Below are positions 45,182-54,427 of a stretch of 64,000 nt of DNA, piece by piece. The stretch is taken from positions 1 through 64,000 of the forward strand of contig CAJXVC010000012.1 of assembly GCA_913060975.1 (NCBI GenBank), given 5' to 3'. Both the position numbers and the translations under genes were made by a program. The notes below the pieces were generated by a model. That model had not been told where the DNA came from and made no database searches. It saw only the letters and a program-made list of their open reading frames with translations. Position 1 is the stretch's first letter. The number at the start of each line of letters is the position of its first letter. This DNA is from an uncultured Gammaproteobacteria bacterium. GTDB lineage: Bacteria > Pseudomonadota > Gammaproteobacteria > Pseudomonadales > Pseudohongiellaceae.

Positions 45182-45537
45182 CTAGCACACCCGACCATCC
45201 TGCAACTCAATCGACCGGTTACCAAGTCCGGCGAAGCGATGGGCGTGAGTGACCATACAGATAGTCTTGCCTTCCTCATTTAACTGGTCTAACAAGGTCA
45301 TGATTGCCTCGCCATCCTTCGAATCCAGATTACCGGTAGGCTCATCGGCAAGTAGCATGGACGGCTCTATGATCAGGCCTCGCGACAACGCAAGTCGCTG
45401 CAGTTGTCAACCAGACTACTGCGATGGAAAGTGTTCCGTACGGTGCGCCATATCGACGCGCTCCAGCATGTGCATTGCTCTTTCATTACGCTCACTGGCG
45501 GACATTGTGCGATCGCTCAATGGCACAACAATATAGA
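45182..45537 (-). pseudogene. Decayed ABC transporter ATPase (MacB/LolD type)
   Basis: The minus strand encodes 'IVVPLSDRTMSASERNERAM', 'HMLERVDMAHRTEHFPSQ', then stop-Ser-Gly-stop-Gln where the signature LSGGQ should be, then 'LQRLALSRGLIIEPSMLLAD' (Walker B), 'EPTGNLD' and 'TICMVTHAHRFAGLGNR' (H-loop). So TAG replaces the Leu and TGA replaces the second Gly of the signature motif. The 5' part with the Walker A motif is missing: coding similarity stops where the terminator of the next gene begins (about 45540). No MacB/LolC permease is nearby. It is clearly a remnant; the last 68 codons remain open from an internal ATG at 45388 but cannot make a working ATPase. Confidence 0.85.
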
Positions 45538-45543
45538 GACAAT

Positions 45544-45579
45544 AAAAAAGGCGGCCAGATTGCGCTGGCCGCCTTTTTT
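45544..45579 (-). terminator. Intrinsic terminator of the Met-rich protein gene
   Basis: 15-base arms (AAAAAAGGCGGCCAG and complement) with a 6-base loop and A/T runs. It lies just past the minus-strand gene ending at 45595. Confidence 0.85.
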
Positions 45580-45594
45580 GATCGAACTTGCTGG

Positions 45595-46782
45595 TTATTG
45601 AGGTGAGGACATGATCATGGTGTGCACCATGTCCATCATTTCACGCGAGCGATTGCGCTCGGAACCTGACAACTCACCGATGGCTGGGCCACCCTGGTTG
45701 AAGATACCACCGCGCAGGGCTGACAGCAGATAATCCATATCGTCAGCATTGTTCGCATCGGAAGTGAACTGCTCGACCACTTCGATGATGGCATCTTCGC
45801 GGTTATCCAGATTCGGATAAGCAATGATGTCAGCAATTGCGGTTTCCATCATGTTCAGATTATCGATGATGATCGCCGCCTGTGGCACCAGGCTGTACAG
45901 CTGCGGCGAGATAGCCGGAGCACTTGGCATTTCAGTCGGAGGCGGAAACATGGACATGCCCGTGTCAGAACCCAGCTTGTTGTTGTAACGCTCCAGCGTC
46001 ACGTCAACACGGTTGGCGAACTGCGGATCTACCTGACCAACAATAATGGCTTCCAGAGAGGCCAGTTGCAGCCACTGGTTGGACCACAGCAAACCGCTAA
46101 TACGTGGAAAACCGGTTTGCAGGGCATCTGCATAAGGCGAGTCCAGGTACAAGGCGGCGCTCTTCGGCTCCAGGGACACCGCGTGCATCTCATCACCAGA
46201 GGCATAGTCGGCCACGGCCTGGTTAGAGGCGGTGACCTTTGCACTGATACTCATGTCCGCATCAGCCCAGATATTCCACAGATTGCTTTCAAATTGACGG
46301 CCGTATTCCAGCGTCATGGCCGCATGAGTAGGTAGTGCGCTGGACGAGCGATAGGCAGTAGAGACTTCTGCCGCGCTATACTCAGCGCGGATCATACGAC
46401 CAAGATTAACGCGGGCTTCAGCCTCACGTTCGCCAAATGGGCCGCCCATTCCCGTGTTCATGGAATGGCCCATGGCCGCGTGGGCATCCTCTTCGCCAGC
46501 CTGGACGCTCATCATGGACATCATTTCCATGTGGCTCATACCGGCCATCATTTCCAGATTATCGCGCAAGCCTTCGCGTGCCTGCGCTGTGGCGGGATCG
46601 GCGTTGATACCGGCAATCGCATCCATCGCGGCAGCATGGGTGACATAGAATGAATCGTAGAGCTGGGCCAGCTCAGGATACTCGTTTTCCAGATTGGACT
46701 GGGCCAGCACACCGGCGGACAGGCTGGCGCCAAGGGCGAGGCCCAGAGCCGGTTTCAGTGCAGTAAATCGTTTGCTATTCAT
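45595..46782 (-). CDS. Secreted helical protein with Met/His-rich segment, unknown function
   Basis: A 395-residue protein with a signal peptide ending 'SAGVLAQ'. The mature protein is mainly helical and acidic. Residues about 78-112 are strikingly rich in Met and His ('NLEMMAGMSHMEMMSMMS', 'AHAAMGHSMNTGMGGP'), a composition seen in periplasmic copper-binding proteins. The C-terminus again ends Met-rich ('MMDMVHTMIMSSPQ'). I do not recognise the family. Given the copper enzymes in this window, a copper-binding or copper-storage role is a reasonable guess, not a finding. The gene is followed by a strong terminator. Confidence 0.75.
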   Translation of the reverse strand: MNSKRFTALKPALGLALGASLSAGVLAQSNLENEYPELAQLYDSFYVTHAAAMDAIAGINADPATAQAREGLRDNLEMMAGMSHMEMMSMMSVQAGEEDAHAAMGHSMNTGMGGPFGEREAEARVNLGRMIRAEYSAAEVSTAYRSSSALPTHAAMTLEYGRQFESNLWNIWADADMSISAKVTASNQAVADYASGDEMHAVSLEPKSAALYLDSPYADALQTGFPRISGLLWSNQWLQLASLEAIIVGQVDPQFANRVDVTLERYNNKLGSDTGMSMFPPPTEMPSAPAISPQLYSLVPQAAIIIDNLNMMETAIADIIAYPNLDNREDAIIEVVEQFTSDANNADDMDYLLSALRGGIFNQGGPAIGELSGSERNRSREMMDMVHTMIMSSPQ

Positions 46783-47026
46783 GATTAGAATTCCCGCAGG
46801 ATCTCCCTTTTATATGTACCTACAGGATAAGAGGCAAAGCCTCTAAAGTCCACTGGTCATGCGACATTTCGCCGCATGTACAGCACCGTAAGTGCTTGAT
46901 TAGTTGCAACAAATTGTAATAACCAGAGAATAAGACGGGAATCGAATTTATCTGTAGAAAATTGCGTAGCTCGATGTCAGCGCGTCTTATGTTTATACGC
47001 GCTACCTAACACAGAGCTTTTTGCAC

Positions 47027-49600
47027 TCATGATTGCACTGCTTGTTGCAGATCGGCTATCTCCAAATCCCTGAATTTGTATGCGGACATACCCGGTAAAG
47101 ATTGAGCACTTTGCAAATAACTAGCTGCAGTTTCTTTATCATTTACTTCCAAATAATAAGAACACAAGTCCAGTCGGGCTTCCCATTCGCTGAACACTGC
47201 GCCAGTACGTTTAGAAATGCTTAGTGATTCCTCGAGATCAGCAAGCGCAGCTTCGTAGTCACCCACAGCTCGAAAGTATTTCGCACGGCACACTAGTCCG
47301 GCTGGAAGATAGAGCCATTCATTTGCAGAGCGAAATAACTCGACTTGTTTATTTAGGTGACTTTTGGCGTTGGCTTTGTCGCCAATTGCCAAAAATACTA
47401 AACCGAGAACTAGTGTGTCACTCGCCAAGATCGACGTTGTATCAAATTTTACTTGCCACGCCCCTCTGTCTCGCCACGCAAATGTACGCAATGATCGATT
47501 AAGAGCAGCATGTGGCGATTCATGATCCAAAAGAAATCTGCAGTAGTACGCACTAATTATTGGAAATGGAGCTGGTTCTTCGGGCAACTCTCTAACGAGT
47601 ACTTTCTCAGATTCCTCAAACAACGCACGCGCTGCTTCAACATTATTATCTAGGTAATGAATATAAGCTTCAAAATTCAGTTTCATTGCGTTGATCACTG
47701 GATTATTTGTTTGCTCAATAGCAACGCTCATTCTATCAATCAGTTTGCGAGCTTCTTGGAGCTTTCCAGTAACTATTAACATAGAAAGCAAAGGAGCAGA
47801 CGCTGTTGCTGCATCGGTCCACCTCTGATTATTCACGAACCAGTTTATACTCTTCATGCACGGCGAAAGTGCTTCAGTAATCTTACCAAGATAGATTAGA
47901 TTAGTTGAAGCTGCCATCAGCAAGAATATTTTGGACTCTTCTGTCAAAGACGCATGAGGCACTTCCCATTGCTTTTCAAAAAATAGCTTTATGCAGTTAT
48001 TATCAGCGTGATGCGAACCTTCTTTTGGCAATGAAAATTGCATTCTTCGAATCTCATGGAAGTAAAAATTAAAAGCTTCTTGATAATTCTGGCTAAGTGC
48101 GCCATGTAAGACAGCTGTATTCATTTCTTCCATTGAGAGAGTAGTATCTGACGTGTCCTTCCTGCTTGTGAGCATTAGCTCAAATATGGCCTTATGGCCT
48201 TGTAACCAAAAGTCAGACTTTGATGACGCTAAACGTAAAGAAAGAAAGTCTCGCACTATAGGGTGGCAATCTAAGAAATCTTCTCCATCGAACTGAAGCT
48301 TACTAACTAACTTTGAATTGACTATCGAATTTATCGAATATTTCCAGTCTATCTCCCGAGCTTTACCAAGAAACTCAAGCTCGTCTCCAAACTTTTTATC
48401 GTTCGCTAGTTGCTTCAATTGCTTGTAGCTCACAGCTCTATCAAACAAGCCAATCAGATAAAGCAACTCGAGTTCCATACTGCCATTGAACCATTCGAGG
48501 TAGGCATTCATGATAGATTGAGCGTGGCCAGACTGTTGTTTTTCATCGAAGAGTGACTCAATCTCTGAATATTTTTCAATCGCACCATCATGTACTATCG
48601 AAAGATAACCACCTAGTAGTGACAAGCTGAGTGGGTGTCCTTGATACTCATCAACAACCTGCGAAAACGTGGCAACATCGCCCTTCAGGCCTTGCTCTTT
48701 TAGCATCGCCACACCTGAGTTAGTGTCCAGATTCTTAAGCGGGATTGTTTGTACTCGACCATCTTGAAACGCTGACAGGTCAGTTACACTCAACCGGGAA
48801 GTAACTACGCATAAGCCGCTGTTGTCTGCTGCCAGTTCGCGGATGAGAGCCGCTACTGCTGGCGTATCGATTTCACCTGCCCGCGGGCCAGGTGCGTGCT
48901 GCAATGGTTCTATACCATCCAGGACAAGCAAGGACTTTTGACCGCGAACCAATTGCACCAATCGACTGGCTTTTACCCAAGGAGTCCCTTTCTCGGGATT
49001 TGGATCGCCGAACCAGCGCAATGCATGTTCAATGAAGAAATCACCAGATGAATTCAGTTCTGCGGAATGACCTTGCCAATAAAATGACCACGCATAGACT
49101 CGAGTCGCCCCGCGAAATTTTTCATTGCTTAAATCTGACAACCAACGATTAATCAGTGCGCTCTTGCCTACTCCGCCAAAGGCGAGGACTTGTACAAAAT
49201 TAATCTGCGGATCGTCCCAGCAACGGGTAAGAAATTCCAACTCAGCATCTCTTCCGAATGTGGAGAGGTTAGTAATTGGCAGCGATGCAATCGATACTTG
49301 TTGAAACGCTTCTAAATCGGAGTCTCTGGATTCAATCTTGCCGTCTATTTTTGCTTCAAAGTCTGTAATGTCTAGTGAAAGCCAAGACGATTCGATATCA
49401 AACAAATCAGCGAGTCGATCTATGAGATAGTCGGGAATCCTGTCTCCCATCTGAGTCACAGTGCCACGGCACCAACGACTGACTGCTTGCTTGGTGACAC
49501 CCAGCTGCGCTGCCAAATCTGAATTTGAGCGAATTGTAGGATTTAATCTGGATTTTTGAAGATACTGCAGTTTTCGAAAAAGTTCCGGATGTCTTCGCAT
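47027..49600 (-). CDS. HTH-STAND NTPase with TPR-like C-terminus
   Basis: An 857-residue protein. The ATG at 49600 has GAGG 5 bases upstream; the open frame continues to 49744 without support. Residues about 23-46 ('SNSDLAAQLGVTKQAVSRW') form a Cro/XRE-type helix-turn-helix. Residues about 110-340 form a STAND/NB-ARC-like NTPase: Walker A 'GGVGKSAL' (142-149), Walker B 'SLLVLDGIEP' (223-232), 'CVVTSRLS' and 'GHPLSLSLLGG' (GxP). The rest (about 350-857) is helical with TPR-like pairs ('AEKHL'-type units late in the protein). The base composition is noticeably more AT-rich than its neighbours and it is flanked by unrelated genes, suggesting transfer. It could be a STAND defence sensor or a MalT-like regulator. 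Confidence 0.85.
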   Translation of the reverse strand: MRRHPELFRKLQYLQKSRLNPTIRSNSDLAAQLGVTKQAVSRWCRGTVTQMGDRIPDYLIDRLADLFDIESSWLSLDITDFEAKIDGKIESRDSDLEAFQQVSIASLPITNLSTFGRDAELEFLTRCWDDPQINFVQVLAFGGVGKSALINRWLSDLSNEKFRGATRVYAWSFYWQGHSAELNSSGDFFIEHALRWFGDPNPEKGTPWVKASRLVQLVRGQKSLLVLDGIEPLQHAPGPRAGEIDTPAVAALIRELAADNSGLCVVTSRLSVTDLSAFQDGRVQTIPLKNLDTNSGVAMLKEQGLKGDVATFSQVVDEYQGHPLSLSLLGGYLSIVHDGAIEKYSEIESLFDEKQQSGHAQSIMNAYLEWFNGSMELELLYLIGLFDRAVSYKQLKQLANDKKFGDELEFLGKAREIDWKYSINSIVNSKLVSKLQFDGEDFLDCHPIVRDFLSLRLASSKSDFWLQGHKAIFELMLTSRKDTSDTTLSMEEMNTAVLHGALSQNYQEAFNFYFHEIRRMQFSLPKEGSHHADNNCIKLFFEKQWEVPHASLTEESKIFLLMAASTNLIYLGKITEALSPCMKSINWFVNNQRWTDAATASAPLLSMLIVTGKLQEARKLIDRMSVAIEQTNNPVINAMKLNFEAYIHYLDNNVEAARALFEESEKVLVRELPEEPAPFPIISAYYCRFLLDHESPHAALNRSLRTFAWRDRGAWQVKFDTTSILASDTLVLGLVFLAIGDKANAKSHLNKQVELFRSANEWLYLPAGLVCRAKYFRAVGDYEAALADLEESLSISKRTGAVFSEWEARLDLCSYYLEVNDKETAASYLQSAQSLPGMSAYKFRDLEIADLQQAVQS

Positions 49601-49854
49601 CTCAACCTCGACTGCTTGTTGTTTATTTTTGCTGCAATATATGCGACAGGAGCTCAGACTGCTTGGCGTAACCGATTGTTCCTGAATAATTGGCAATATA
49701 GTGAGGCTATTTAAAAAATACCCACCCGTCAAGTGAGCGGGCACCCCAAAGTCTCCATCTATCGCCTACAATGCACTTCCTGATCACTCTGAAAGTAGTT
49801 GAATCTGCTACTATTGCTCAACAATAGTCATAGAACTGAATAGACAAATTAATC

Positions 49855-51048
49855 GTGAGCCAAAATACAGAGTCATTAAAGCTGCCAGAAGAAGCAGCTA
49901 TTCCCCGCCAGAACGGGCTCTATATGGCATGCGGTGCCTCCGCGCTACTGCTGTTAGTGCTACTTCTCACCATTGGCTGGCGCCAAGCCGTCCTGTTCCT
50001 CGTCGGCCTCGCTGCCGGCGTCATCCTCTATCACGCCGCCTTCGGCTTTACCGCCGCCTGGCGGGAGATCGTCACCACCGGCCACGGCGCAGGCCTGCGC
50101 GCGCAGATGGTGATGTTGGGTATTACGGTGCTGGTCTTTACTCCTCTGATCGCCATGGGCGAGATCGGCGGTATCGGCCTGCGCGGTAGCGTCGCGCCGC
50201 TGTCCATTGGCGTCATTATCGGGGCCTTCATGTTTGGTATTGGCATGCAACTCGGCGGCGGCTGTGCCTCGGGCACGCTGTTCACCGCCGGGGGCGGCAA
50301 TATGCGCATGGTGGTGACGCTGCTGGCCTTTATTGCTGGCTCGGTGCTGGGTTCCTATCACTGGGCCTTGTGGCAGGAAGCACCAGCCATGCAACCGCTA
50401 GCGCTGTCGCAAAGCTTTGGCGCCGTGGGCGGCATTGTTATCAGCCTGCTGATTTTTATCGGCATCTGGTTGGCAGCCAAAGCCTATGAGAAACACCGCT
50501 TGGGGTCTGTGGCCAACGACCGTGACGTGGAACTGCCCTATCGCTTCTTGCGGGGCCCGTGGCCACTGCTGGCCGGCGCGTTGGCGCTGGCTGGAGTCAA
50601 TATTGCTACGCTATTGCTGGCCGGTCGCCCCTGGGGCGTGACTTCGGCGTTTGCGTTGTGGGGAGCTAAATTTATTCAGGGGCTGGGCGTCGACGTGTCC
50701 CAGTGGGCCTACTGGGCTCGCCCCGGCTCGGCCGAAGCACTGGAGGCCAGCATCTTTAGCGATGTCACCTCGGTGATGAACATCGGCATTATTCTTGGCG
50801 CGTTGGTAGCAGCCTCTTTGGCCCACAAGTATGCGCCCTCGTTCCGCATTCCCTGGCGTTCTCTGCTGGCGGCTGTGGTGGGCGGCCTCATGCTGGGCTA
50901 TGGCGCGCGTATTGCTTATGGTTGTAACATCGGCGCCTATTTCGGTGGCATCTCCTCCACCAGCCTGCATGGTTGGTTGTGGTTTGTGGCGGCCTTTGTT
51001 GGCAGCTCATTGGGCACGCGCCTGCGGCCGTGGTTCCGTTTGCAGTAG
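49855..51048 (+). CDS. YeeE/YedE family sulfur-compound transporter
   Basis: A 397-residue inner-membrane protein with about ten spans, starting with GTG. It has two pseudo-repeats. Each carries the Gly-rich Cys motif of thiosulfate-transporting YeeE/TsuA proteins: 'MQLGGGCASGTLFTAGGGN' (residues about 142-160) and 'RIAYGCNIGAYFGGISS' in the second half. Family members import thiosulfate or related sulfur compounds. The modE gene follows after 20 bases in the same direction, so the two are likely one transcript, an unusual pairing of a sulfur-type transporter with the molybdate regulator. Confidence 0.9.
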   Translation: MSQNTESLKLPEEAAIPRQNGLYMACGASALLLLVLLLTIGWRQAVLFLVGLAAGVILYHAAFGFTAAWREIVTTGHGAGLRAQMVMLGITVLVFTPLIAMGEIGGIGLRGSVAPLSIGVIIGAFMFGIGMQLGGGCASGTLFTAGGGNMRMVVTLLAFIAGSVLGSYHWALWQEAPAMQPLALSQSFGAVGGIVISLLIFIGIWLAAKAYEKHRLGSVANDRDVELPYRFLRGPWPLLAGALALAGVNIATLLLAGRPWGVTSAFALWGAKFIQGLGVDVSQWAYWARPGSAEALEASIFSDVTSVMNIGIILGALVAASLAHKYAPSFRIPWRSLLAAVVGGLMLGYGARIAYGCNIGAYFGGISSTSLHGWLWFVAAFVGSSLGTRLRPWFRLQ

Positions 51049-51068
51049 GCCGTGCTAAGCTCCAATTC

Positions 51069-51899
51069 ATGAGCCCGAAAAAACCCGCAAAAAAACAATC
51101 TCCCAACAAATCGCCCGCCTTGTCGGCCGACTTGATGCTGTCTGCCGATGGCAAATCCTCAGTCAGCGAAGCCCAGGTCAAACTGCTACTGGCCATCGAT
51201 CAGCATGGCTCTATCACCGCCGCCGCCAAAGAAGTTGGCATCAGTTACAAGACCGCCTGGGATCGTATCGATGCCATGAACAACTTGTCCAGCGACGCTC
51301 TCGTGGTGCGCTCGGCAGGTGGCAGTCGCGGTGGTGGCACGCGCCTGACCGACGCGGGCAATGCGCTGGTCAGCGGGTTTCAGGCACTGCAAGCCGAACA
51401 CAGCGAGTTCGTCGCCCGGCTGGGCAGCAAGGTCAAGGGAGTAGATGACGTGGCCAGTTTTCTGCGCAGCACGCGCCTGCAAACCAGTGCACGCAATCAA
51501 TATCAGGGCAAGGTCAGCAAGATTACCCGCGGTGGCGTGAACAGCGAAGTCGAAGTAACGCTGGGGCCGTCAGTCAAACTCATCGCCGTGGTCACTAACG
51601 ACAGCCGGCAACACATGGGTCTGAAAAAAGGCAGCACCGTGGTGGCGCTGATCAAATCATCCTGGGTATTACTCAGCCTCGACAATGATGTTGTCACCAG
51701 TGCCCGTAATCAATTGCACGGCACCATTGCCAAAATTAACAAGGGTGAGGTGAATAGCGAAGTGATTCTGGATCTGGGTGATGGCAAGACATTGTGCGCC
51801 ATTATTACCAACACCAGCGTCAGGCAGATGAAACTTAAAAAAGGCTTATCGGCCTGCGCGTTGTTCAAGGCCTCCAGCGTCATCCTGATGCGCCACTAA
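51069..51899 (+). CDS. modE: ModE-type molybdate-responsive transcriptional regulator
   Basis: A 276-residue regulator. The start at 51069 gives a basic N-terminal tail (MSPKKPAKKQSPNKSPA) and the LysR-like HTH ('KLLLAIDQHGSITAAAKEVG', 'SYKTAWDRIDAMNNL', then 'GGSRGGGTRLTDAGNALV'). Two molbindin/TOBE domains follow (residues about 140-205 and 210-276), each beginning 'SARNQ' and containing 'NSEV' and 'GLKKGS'/'KLKKGL' oxyanion-binding turns. With molybdate bound, ModE represses modABC. A near-perfect ModE operator is present upstream of the divergent modBC genes at 53913. Confidence 0.93.
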   Translation: MSPKKPAKKQSPNKSPALSADLMLSADGKSSVSEAQVKLLLAIDQHGSITAAAKEVGISYKTAWDRIDAMNNLSSDALVVRSAGGSRGGGTRLTDAGNALVSGFQALQAEHSEFVARLGSKVKGVDDVASFLRSTRLQTSARNQYQGKVSKITRGGVNSEVEVTLGPSVKLIAVVTNDSRQHMGLKKGSTVVALIKSSWVLLSLDNDVVTSARNQLHGTIAKINKGEVNSEVILDLGDGKTLCAIITNTSVRQMKLKKGLSACALFKASSVILMRH

Positions 51900-51935
51900 G
51901 GCACTGTAGTAACTGATAGCGCACTGTAATGGCTG

Positions 51936-53153
51936 CTAGCGCAGAATGGCCACCGACTTGATCTGCACCCAAATCTGATCCCCGGGTTGCAGGTTTAGAT
52001 CATGCACGGAACGTTGCGAGATTCGTGCCAGCAAACAACGACTGTTACCTGCCTTGTGTTTATTTTCGACCTCTTTGTTTTCAGCACCTTCAAGCGTCGC
52101 CTCACTCGGCAATACCAGACTGACCAGCGCCAGAGCCTTGTCCCGATCCTGCTCGATGCTGCGCACTGTCACTGGCAAACGGTTAAGAATGCTGGACTGA
52201 TCGCTGGCCGTGCGCGTCAGGGAGACATCCCGTGCCAGTATGCGCACTCGCACCGTGGCACCGATGGCTTCGCCGCTGTCACGCACCCACAACTGCGCCC
52301 CGCCCAGATCAATACGAGCCAGTTGCCACTGTTCATCCCGCTCAGTGATAGTACCGCCTAGCACCGCGCCGCTATCGTCCCCAAGATCAATCGGCAAGTC
52401 GGTGCGCGACAACACTTCACTCAATGGGCCCCGGGCTGCAATCGTTCCAGCCTCCATTAACAGCAGGTGGTCAGCCAGTCGCGCCACTTCGTCCAGCGAG
52501 TGAGTGACATACAGAATGGGCAGTTCAAGTTCACTTTGCAGCGTTTCAAGAAAGGGCAGTATGTCCTGCTTGCGGCGGTTATCAAGCGCCGCCAGCGGCT
52601 CATCCATCAGCAACAGTTTCGGGTTAACCAGCAGCGCGCGGGCTATGGCGACTCGTTGTCGTTCACCTCCGGAAAGTTGATCCGGACGTTGTTCCAACAA
52701 GTGAGCTATGTCCATCAGCTCAATCAGATGTTTAACGTGGGCTTCGCTCAAGGGTGTGGCCGCACGGCGTATGGCAAAATCCAGGTTGCCACGGGCGCTC
52801 AGGTGAGGAAACAGATTCGCTTCCTGAAAGACATAGCCGATGGGGCGTTCATGAGCAGCCAAACATCTTTCCCGATCGTGCCAGGTTTCGCCATTGACGA
52901 CTAAAGAGCCATGCTCAGTTTTCTGCAGGCCCGCGATGCAACGCAGCAAGGTGGTTTTGCCACAACCCGACGGGCCAAAGATGGCCGTGACACCCGAACC
53001 GGGTACTGAAAAATCCACAGCAAGCCGAAAGCCTGAATCACGCTTGCTGGGCAATGTGAGATCGAACTGTGCCTGAATACCGGCCGGGGCATTGCCTGAT
53101 TTGATTGCCGGAAAAGAGTGGGAGGCTCGATTTGGCTGCGACGCGGCTGACAT
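51936..53153 (-). CDS. modC: Molybdate ABC transporter, ATP-binding protein
   Basis: A 405-residue ATPase. Walker A 'FGPSGCGKTTLLRC' (residues about 59-72), Q-loop 'GYVFQEANLFPHL', signature 'QLSGGERQRVAIARALL', Walker B 'LLLMDEPLAALD', H-loop 'YVTHSLDEV'. The C-terminal region (about 290-405) is the regulatory TOBE/molbindin domain ('LLARISQRSVHDLNLQPGD'). A Ser/Pro-rich N-terminal extension of about 25 residues is unusual; a later start cannot be excluded. modB's stop lies 1 base upstream, so translation is coupled. Confidence 0.93.
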   Translation of the reverse strand: MSAASQPNRASHSFPAIKSGNAPAGIQAQFDLTLPSKRDSGFRLAVDFSVPGSGVTAIFGPSGCGKTTLLRCIAGLQKTEHGSLVVNGETWHDRERCLAAHERPIGYVFQEANLFPHLSARGNLDFAIRRAATPLSEAHVKHLIELMDIAHLLEQRPDQLSGGERQRVAIARALLVNPKLLLMDEPLAALDNRRKQDILPFLETLQSELELPILYVTHSLDEVARLADHLLLMEAGTIAARGPLSEVLSRTDLPIDLGDDSGAVLGGTITERDEQWQLARIDLGGAQLWVRDSGEAIGATVRVRILARDVSLTRTASDQSSILNRLPVTVRSIEQDRDKALALVSLVLPSEATLEGAENKEVENKHKAGNSRCLLARISQRSVHDLNLQPGDQIWVQIKSVAILR

Positions 53154-53154
53154 T

Positions 53155-53850
53155 TCAGACTCCCAGATTCAAACCAGCACGCTGGCGCTGATGCTGCAGA
53201 CCATAGACCAACAGCAACACGGCAAACGAAAAGACCAACAAGATGCCGGCCAGCCAGTGCGCCTGAGAGTACTGCAGTGCTTCAACATGATCGTAGATCT
53301 GTACTGAGACCACTCGTGTCTGATTCGGGATATTGCCGCCGATCATCAGCACCACGCCAAACTCACCCACAGTATGGGCAAAGCCGAGGACCGCACCAGT
53401 AAGAAAACCCCGGCGCGCCATGGGCACGGCAACCCAGACAAAGCGTTGCCAGGGATTGGCGCGCAACGTCGCCGCCGCCTCAAGCGGGCCCGGGCCAATG
53501 GCCTGAAAGGCATTCTGAATAGGTTGCACAACAAACGGCAGGGAATAAATAACCGAGCCTACGACCAGCCCGGCGAAGGTGAATGGTAGTGTGCCCAACC
53601 CCAGTGCTTGAGTCACCTGCCCCACTGGACCATTGGGACCCATGCCCACTAATAAATAGAAACCCAGGACGCTGGGTGGCAGCACCAACGGCAAGGCGAC
53701 GATGGCCTCGATGGGGCCTTTCAAACGCGAACGGGTACGCGCCAGCCACCAGGCAATCGGTGTGCCCAGCAACAACAAGACTACTGTCACGGTCGTTGCC
53801 AACCGCAACGTCAAGGCGATTGCGGACCAGTCCGCGCTACTCAATTCCAT
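53155..53850 (-). CDS. modB: Molybdate ABC transporter, permease
   Basis: A 231-residue inner-membrane permease with about five spans. The cytoplasmic EAA loop '[21 protein letters not shown]' couples to ModC. '[19 protein letters not shown]' and '[18 protein letters not shown]' are ModB hallmarks. It forms an operon with modC immediately downstream. The upstream region has a ModE operator, but no periplasmic binding protein gene modA lies in this window, so ModA must be encoded elsewhere. Confidence 0.93.
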   Translation of the reverse strand: MELSSADWSAIALTLRLATTVTVVLLLLGTPIAWWLARTRSRLKGPIEAIVALPLVLPPSVLGFYLLVGMGPNGPVGQVTQALGLGTLPFTFAGLVVGSVIYSLPFVVQPIQNAFQAIGPGPLEAAATLRANPWQRFVWVAVPMARRGFLTGAVLGFAHTVGEFGVVLMIGGNIPNQTRVVSVQIYDHVEALQYSQAHWLAGILLVFSFAVLLLVYGLQHQRQRAGLNLGV

Positions 53851-53912
53851 ATTGTATTGTCAGATTGTACGTCCTTGCTCGACGCCATCTGAGTTCTCTT
53901 TAGAGTTGTAGT

Positions 53913-53936
53913 CGTTATATAACTAACTATATAACG
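53913..53936. promoter_or_regulatory. ModE operator upstream of modBC
   Basis: CGTTATATA-ACTAAC-TATATAACG is a perfect 9-bp palindrome with a 6-base spacer, matching the known ModE consensus (CGTTATAT...ATATAACG). A further half-site, ACTATATAGCG, abuts it (53938-53948). It is centred about 75 bases upstream of the modB start, where molybdate-bound ModE would block transcription. Confidence 0.85.
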
Positions 53937-54049
53937 TACTATATAGCGCCATTTCCAATTGCGCAAATATTGACTCACGGTGTACTTCAGCTAGCGCAGA
54001 AGCTGAGCTTTGGCGCAACTGCACAGGACACGCTCCTGCGTCTCTACGA

Positions 54050-54078
54050 TTGACGTTTGAGCACGTATTCACTACAGT
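54050..54078 (+). promoter_or_regulatory. Sigma-70 promoter of the first cobalamin leader
   Basis: TTGACG (54050-54055), 17-base spacer, TACAGT (54073-54078). The cobalamin aptamer starts a few bases downstream. Confidence 0.6.
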
Positions 54079-54084
54079 AGGCGC

Positions 54085-54290
54085 CACTGTCTCAGGTGCC
54101 GAAATCTTGTCAATCACTGGCGAGGTTTCGGGTAAACGGGAAGTCCGGTGCGCTCAAGGTTGCCATCACTGTTCAACAGGCTCAGGCCAATGAACAGCCA
54201 ACGCAACTGCACAGCCAGTCCGGCGCTGCCCCCGCAACGGTAAGCAATCAGAAGCTTTTTTGATGGCAAGCCCGACACCGGCCTGGTTCA
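54085..54290 (+). ncRNA. Cobalamin riboswitch 1
   Basis: The conserved core elements are in order: GGTGCC near the 5' end, an AACGGGAAGTCCGGTG block (54136-54151), the invariant GCTGCCCCCGCAACGGTAAG region (54224-54243) and the B12-box equivalent AGCCCGACACCGGCCTGG (54269-54286). It is on the plus strand ahead of the DUF6580 membrane-protein gene, which suits a B12-uptake role. Confidence 0.88.
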
Positions 54291-54315
54291 GACTATGCCA
54301 ATGACCTTGATCATT

Positions 54316-54427
54316 GGCGCACGATGCAGCGGAGGGCTCATCGGTAGTCGGATGCCTGCCTTGGCCTGCTATTCTGCTACTTATCGTCTCTCCCTCATGA
54401 AAACTGACTTTCATTGAGGAATACACC
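54316..54427 (+). promoter_or_regulatory. Expression platform of riboswitch 1
   Basis: A 32-nt block (54316-54347) is identical to one in the second cobalamin leader. It is followed by a hairpin (54393-54419) whose 3' arm contains the GAGGA ribosome-binding site of the gene at 54428. The block's GAGGG could pair with CCCTC (54392-54396), the strand that hides the ribosome site, so control is probably translational. Confidence 0.6.

Noticed and set aside
49705-49735. Hairpin plus T run on the minus strand ahead of the STAND gene
   Set aside because: No minus-strand gene lies upstream that would need terminating there, and the stem is only four to five pairs.
54324-54347. 7-codon leader peptide (MQRRAHR) in the cobalamin leader
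   Set aside because: It is identical in both leaders only because the whole 32-nt block is identical. It has no ribosome-binding site, so RNA structure explains the conservation better.
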